Below are positions 60,398 through 64,000 of a DNA stretch of 64,000 nt, in pieces. The first letter of the stretch is position 1; every line of letters begins with the position of its first letter. The position numbers and the translations under genes are program-made. The notes beneath the pieces were generated by a model that saw nothing but the letters and a program-made list of their open reading frames with translations, was not told the DNA's origin and did not search any database. The stretch spans positions 1,441,001 through 1,505,000 of the forward strand of contig NZ_CP082922.1 in the NCBI RefSeq assembly GCF_019931675.1, given 5' to 3'. The stretch is from Nocardioides rotundus. Its GTDB lineage: Bacteria; Actinomycetota; Actinomycetes; Propionibacteriales; Nocardioidaceae.

Positions 60398-62226
60398 TCC
60401 GCACCCACGACGCCGGCACCCTGACCGCCGCGAACGTCGGCGAGACCGTCACCCTGGCCGGATGGGTCGGGCGCCGCCGCGACCACGGCGGCGTGGCGTT
60501 CATCGACCTGCGCGAGGCCAGCGGGATCGCCCAGGTGGTGATCCGCGACGAGGAGGTCGCGCACAGCCTGCGCAGCGAGTACGTCCTCAAGGTCACCGGC
60601 GAGGTGCAGCGCCGCCCGGAGGGCAACGAGAACCCCAACCTGCCCTCCGGGGAGATCGAGGTGATCGCCACCGACGTGGAGGTGCTCTCACCGTCGGCGG
60701 TGCTGCCGTTCCCGATCGACGAGCACGTCGAGGTAGGCGAGGAGGCGCGGCTGCGCCACCGCTACCTCGACCTGCGCCGCCCCGCCCCGGCCGCAGCGAT
60801 CCGGCTGCGCAGCCAGGTCAACAAGGCTGCCCGCGACGTGCTCGACGCCGACGGCTTCGTGGAGATCGAGACCCCCACGCTGACCCGCTCCACCCCCGAG
60901 GGCGCTCGCGACTTCCTGGTGCCGGCGCGGCTGCAGCCGGGCAGCTGGTACGCCCTGCCGCAGAGCCCGCAGCTGTTCAAGCAGCTGCTCATGGTCGCCG
61001 GGATGGAGCGCTACTTCCAGATCGCGCGCTGCTACCGCGACGAGGACTTCCGCGCCGACCGGCAGCCGGAGTTCACCCAGCTCGACCTGGAGATGAGCTT
61101 CGTCGACCAGGACGACGTGATCGCGGTCGCCGAGCAGGTGCTGGTCGCGCTGTGGCGGCTCATCGGGCACGAGATCTCCACCCCGATCCCGCGGATGACC
61201 TACGCCGACGCGATGGCCCGCTACGGCACCGACAAGCCGGACCTGCGGTTCGGCCTGGAGCTGGTCGACTGCACCGACTACTTCGCCGACACGGGCTTCC
61301 GGGTCTTCCAGGCGCCGTACGTCGGCGCCGTGGTGATGCCCGGTGGCGGCTCGCAGCCGCGGCGCCAGTTCGACGCCTGGCAGGAGTGGGCCCGCCAGCG
61401 CGGGGCCAAGGGCCTCGCCTACGTCACCGTCGGCGAGGACGGCACCCTGGGCGGCCCGGTCGCCAAGAACCTGTCGGAGTCCGAGCTCGCCGGGCTCGCC
61501 GCCCACACCGGCGCCAACCCGGGCGACGCGATCTTCTTCGCCGCCGGCCCGGTGAAGTCCTCGCGTGCGCTGCTGGGTGCCGCGAGGCTGGAGATCGCCC
61601 GCCGCGGCGACCTGATCGACGAAGGCGAGTGGAGCTTCGTCTGGATCGTGGACGCGCCGCTGTTCGAGCCCGCCGACGACGCCACCGCCGCGGGCGATGT
61701 CGCGGTCGGCTCGGGCGCCTGGACCGCCGTACACCACGCCTTCACCTCGCCGCAGGATCTCGACGCCTTCGACGCCGACCCCGGCAACGCGCTCGCGTGG
61801 GCCTACGACATCGTCTGCAACGGCAACGAGATCGGCGGCGGGTCGATCCGTATCCACCGCGAGGACGTGCAGAAGCGGGTCTTCGCCGTGATGGGCCTGG
61901 ACGAGGCCGAGGCGCAGGAGAAGTTCGGGTTCCTGCTCGAGGCGTTCAAGTACGGCGCCCCGCCGCACGGCGGCATCGCGTTCGGCTGGGACCGGATCGT
62001 GGCGCTGCTGGCCGGCGCCGACTCGATCCGCGAGGTGATCGCGTTCCCCAAGTCCGGCGGCGGATACGACCCGCTGACCCAGGCCCCCGCGCCGATCACC
62101 CCCGAGCAGCGCAAGGAGGCCGGGGTGGACGCCAAGCCGAAGTCCGCCTCCGACTCCGGTCGCGACACCCGTCGCCCGTCGGTGCCTGAGCCGTCCGCGC
62201 CCGAGCCGGGTGGCGACGGCTCGTAG
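60394..62226 (+). CDS. aspS: Aspartate-tRNA(Asp/Asn) ligase
   Basis: Class II synthetase of bacterial type, 610 residues: N-terminal OB anticodon domain ([20 protein letters not shown]), motif 2 [20 protein letters not shown] near 210, a GAD insertion near 300-410, motif 3 [12 protein letters not shown] near 530. Related actinobacterial enzymes charge tRNA-Asn as well, feeding GatCAB (inference). The last 45 residues are low complexity. Coupled to hisS. Confidence 0.96.
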   Translation: MIRTHDAGTLTAANVGETVTLAGWVGRRRDHGGVAFIDLREASGIAQVVIRDEEVAHSLRSEYVLKVTGEVQRRPEGNENPNLPSGEIEVIATDVEVLSPSAVLPFPIDEHVEVGEEARLRHRYLDLRRPAPAAAIRLRSQVNKAARDVLDADGFVEIETPTLTRSTPEGARDFLVPARLQPGSWYALPQSPQLFKQLLMVAGMERYFQIARCYRDEDFRADRQPEFTQLDLEMSFVDQDDVIAVAEQVLVALWRLIGHEISTPIPRMTYADAMARYGTDKPDLRFGLELVDCTDYFADTGFRVFQAPYVGAVVMPGGGSQPRRQFDAWQEWARQRGAKGLAYVTVGEDGTLGGPVAKNLSESELAGLAAHTGANPGDAIFFAAGPVKSSRALLGAARLEIARRGDLIDEGEWSFVWIVDAPLFEPADDATAAGDVAVGSGAWTAVHHAFTSPQDLDAFDADPGNALAWAYDIVCNGNEIGGGSIRIHREDVQKRVFAVMGLDEAEAQEKFGFLLEAFKYGAPPHGGIAFGWDRIVALLAGADSIREVIAFPKSGGGYDPLTQAPAPITPEQRKEAGVDAKPKSASDSGRDTRRPSVPEPSAPEPGGDGS

Positions 62227-62236
62227 GCTGAACCGC

Positions 62237-63604
62237 GTGGAGGGTCTCTTCGAGGTCCCGGACCAGCCCGCCTCCGACCCGGGTGCGGGCTCGCTGGGCG
62301 CCAACACGCACGCATCCGCGCCGCTCGCGGTGCGGATGCGTCCGCGCACCCTCGACGAGCTCGTCGGGCAGGACCAGCTGCGGGCACCGGGGTCGCCGCT
62401 GCGCCAGCTGGTCGAGGCCGACCACGCCATGTCGCTGCTGCTGTGGGGCCCGCCGGGCACCGGCAAGACCACGATCGCCTCGATCGTCAGCCAGCAGACC
62501 AACCGCCGCTTCGTCGAGGTCTCGGCGGTCGCTGCCGGGGTCAAGGAGGTGCGCGCCGCGATCGACGGCGCCCGCCGCGAGCTGGTGCGCGGCGGCCGGG
62601 AGACCGTGCTGTTCGTCGACGAGGTGCACCGCTTCACCAAGGCGCAGCAGGACGCGCTGCTGCCGGGTGTGGAGAACCGCTGGGTCACGCTGGTCGCGGC
62701 CACCACGGAGAACCCGTTCTTCTCCGTCATCTCGCCGCTGCTGTCGCGCTCGCTCCTCCTCCGGCTGGAGTCGCTCACCGACGACGACGTGCGCGCGGTC
62801 CTCGACCAGGCGCTCGCCGACGATCGCGGGCTCGGGGGCGCCGTCACGGTCGCCGACGACGCACTGGCGCACATCATCCGGCTGGCGGGCGGCGACGCAC
62901 GGCGCTCGCTGACCTACCTGGAGGCGGCGGCGCGGGCGGCCGGCTGGTCCCCGGGAGCCGAGGGGCCCTTCGAGGTGGACCTGTCGATGGCCGAGACCGC
63001 GGCCGACCAGGCGGCGGTGCGCTACGACCGGCAGGGCGACCAGCACTACGACGTCACCTCGGCGTTCATCAAGTCGATCCGGGGGTCGGATGCGGATGCG
63101 GCGCTGCACTACCTGGCCCGGATGATGGAGGCAGGGGAGGACCCGCGCTTCATCGCCCGGCGGCTGGTGATCCTGGCCTCGGAGGACATCGGGCTCGCGG
63201 ACCCGACCGCGCTGACCACGGCGGTCGCCGCCGCGCAGGCGGTGCAGCTGATCGGGATGCCGGAGGCGCGGCTCAACCTGGCCCAGGCGGTGATCGCGCT
63301 CGCGGTGGCGCCGAAGTCCAACGCGGTGATCAAGGCGATCGACGCCGCCTCGGCGGACGTCCGGGCGGGCAAGATCGGCACCGTGCCCTCCTACCTGCGC
63401 GACGCCCACTACGGTGGGGCGAAGGACTTGGGCCACGGCAAGGGCTACAAGTATGCCCACAACCACCCCTACGGCATCGCCGAGCAGGACTACGCCCCCG
63501 AGCCCGTCCGCGACGCGGAGTACTACCAGCCCACCGGGAACGGCGCCGAGGCCGGCGTGAAGGAGCGCTGGGAGCGGATCCGCCGGATCGTCCGGGGGAA
63601 GTAG
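62237..63604 (+). CDS. rarA: Replication-associated recombination ATPase RarA
   Basis: AAA+ protein of the RarA/MgsA/WRNIP1 family that acts at stalled forks. 455 residues; [15 protein letters not shown] near 33, Walker [17 protein letters not shown] near 70, Walker [10 protein letters not shown] near 128, sensor 1 [10 protein letters not shown] near 155, and the family C-terminus ([40 protein letters not shown]). The GTG start lies seven bases after TAGGCT (leaderless), ten bases beyond aspS. Confidence 0.95.
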   Translation: MEGLFEVPDQPASDPGAGSLGANTHASAPLAVRMRPRTLDELVGQDQLRAPGSPLRQLVEADHAMSLLLWGPPGTGKTTIASIVSQQTNRRFVEVSAVAAGVKEVRAAIDGARRELVRGGRETVLFVDEVHRFTKAQQDALLPGVENRWVTLVAATTENPFFSVISPLLSRSLLLRLESLTDDDVRAVLDQALADDRGLGGAVTVADDALAHIIRLAGGDARRSLTYLEAAARAAGWSPGAEGPFEVDLSMAETAADQAAVRYDRQGDQHYDVTSAFIKSIRGSDADAALHYLARMMEAGEDPRFIARRLVILASEDIGLADPTALTTAVAAAQAVQLIGMPEARLNLAQAVIALAVAPKSNAVIKAIDAASADVRAGKIGTVPSYLRDAHYGGAKDLGHGKGYKYAHNHPYGIAEQDYAPEPVRDAEYYQPTGNGAEAGVKERWERIRRIVRGK

Positions 63605-63743
63605 CGGACGGTTCCCCGGCCCACCGGGTAACCGTGCGCTTGTCGGCCGAGGTTTCAGCCGACCAGCGGCAGTTTTCCCTGAGAAGCCCCCCGGGCATGG
63701 CGCCTGAACGGCTGCCGCGGCTGCGGACCCCTAGGCTGTCGGC

Positions 63744-64000
63744 ATGGACGATGTGACGGGGGAGTTCGAGGACGACCTGGAGGAGCCCGAGCGCCCACAG
63801 GTGTGGCATGACTATCGGATGAGTCACTCGATCAACGTCGCTTGGCTCGGGTACGACGTCACACTCGCCCAGATGGACGCGCTGGAGGACTCGTGGGACC
63901 GGCTGGTGGTGCTCGACGAGTGGCGCCACTGGGTCGAGCAGTACCTGATCCCACCCTCGCCGTTCCTCTACCTGGCCGTCCGGGACGAGATCGACAAGCG
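63744..64000 (+). CDS. Hypothetical protein, cut by the window end
   Basis: 85 codons are visible. The acidic N-terminus (MDDVTGEFEDDLEEPERP) is followed by Trp-rich sequence (VWHDYRMSHSINVAWLGYDV, then WDRLVVLDEWRHWVEQYLIP). TAGGCT six bases before the ATG supports this start and a leaderless message. No family recognised from the part seen. Confidence 0.55.
   Translation, partial: MDDVTGEFEDDLEEPERPQVWHDYRMSHSINVAWLGYDVTLAQMDALEDSWDRLVVLDEWRHWVEQYLIPPSPFLYLAVRDEIDK

Overview
The window is high-GC actinobacterial DNA, most likely from a Nocardioides-like member of the Propionibacteriales. This rests on the conserved order thrS / HIT / pgsA / pdxS / pdxT / yebC / ruvCAB / yajC / apt / relA / hisS / aspS / rarA, an SsgA-like gene, actinobacterial SOS boxes, and many leaderless genes whose TAnnnT -10 box lies 6-7 bases before the start codon. 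The genus is an inference.

Layout. 1-9.8 kb: the end of an MFS transporter, recA-recX with two DNA-damage promoters, a GNAT enzyme, a PPK2 kinase, a HipA-like kinase with a DUF3037 partner, and a leftward assimilatory sulfate operon (leader peptide, sulfite reductase, zinc-ribbon protein, CysH, CbiX-like chelatase). 9.9-22.3 kb: glyA, an AbiEi/Vsr-like gene bracketed by two copies of a 67-bp inverted-repeat element, a deleted remnant of a two-component system next to dctA, a YihY protein, a potassium transport cluster (channel, TrkH, TrkA), a two-component system, and a secreted polysaccharide deacetylase.

22.6-30.4 kb is an accessory island at the 3' end of tRNA-Val(GAC). Two integrative elements lie in tandem, marked by three copies of the tRNA 3' end. 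The left one is decayed. The right one (about 6 kb) looks intact: integrase, excisionase-like protein behind a four-hairpin leader, a GTGTGG-rich palindrome, and mostly unrecognised cargo rich in CxxC pairs. Then come tRNA-Val, tRNA-Cys and tRNA-Gly, a class IV aminotransferase, a frameshifted SsgA-like gene, tRNA-Val(CAC), and a MerR-linked cluster of DsbA-like protein, deaminase and two SMR pumps.

34.8-64 kb: a lipoprotein, a DUF4012 protein, thrS carrying an in-frame dispersed repeat, a TetR-regulated AurF-type diiron oxygenase with its ferredoxin reductase, and the long conserved block for phospholipid head groups, vitamin B6, Holliday-junction repair, purine salvage and the stringent response. 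The block is interrupted by a toxin-antitoxin pair, a LysR gene and an exporter. secD and secF are missing between yajC and apt. It ends with a DUF349 protein, hisS, aspS and rarA.

The observations with most potential novelty are the constant-length 67-bp terminal-inverted-repeat family and its link to a nuclease-fold gene, the tandem tRNA-Val elements with their structured leader, and the repeat embedded in thrS.
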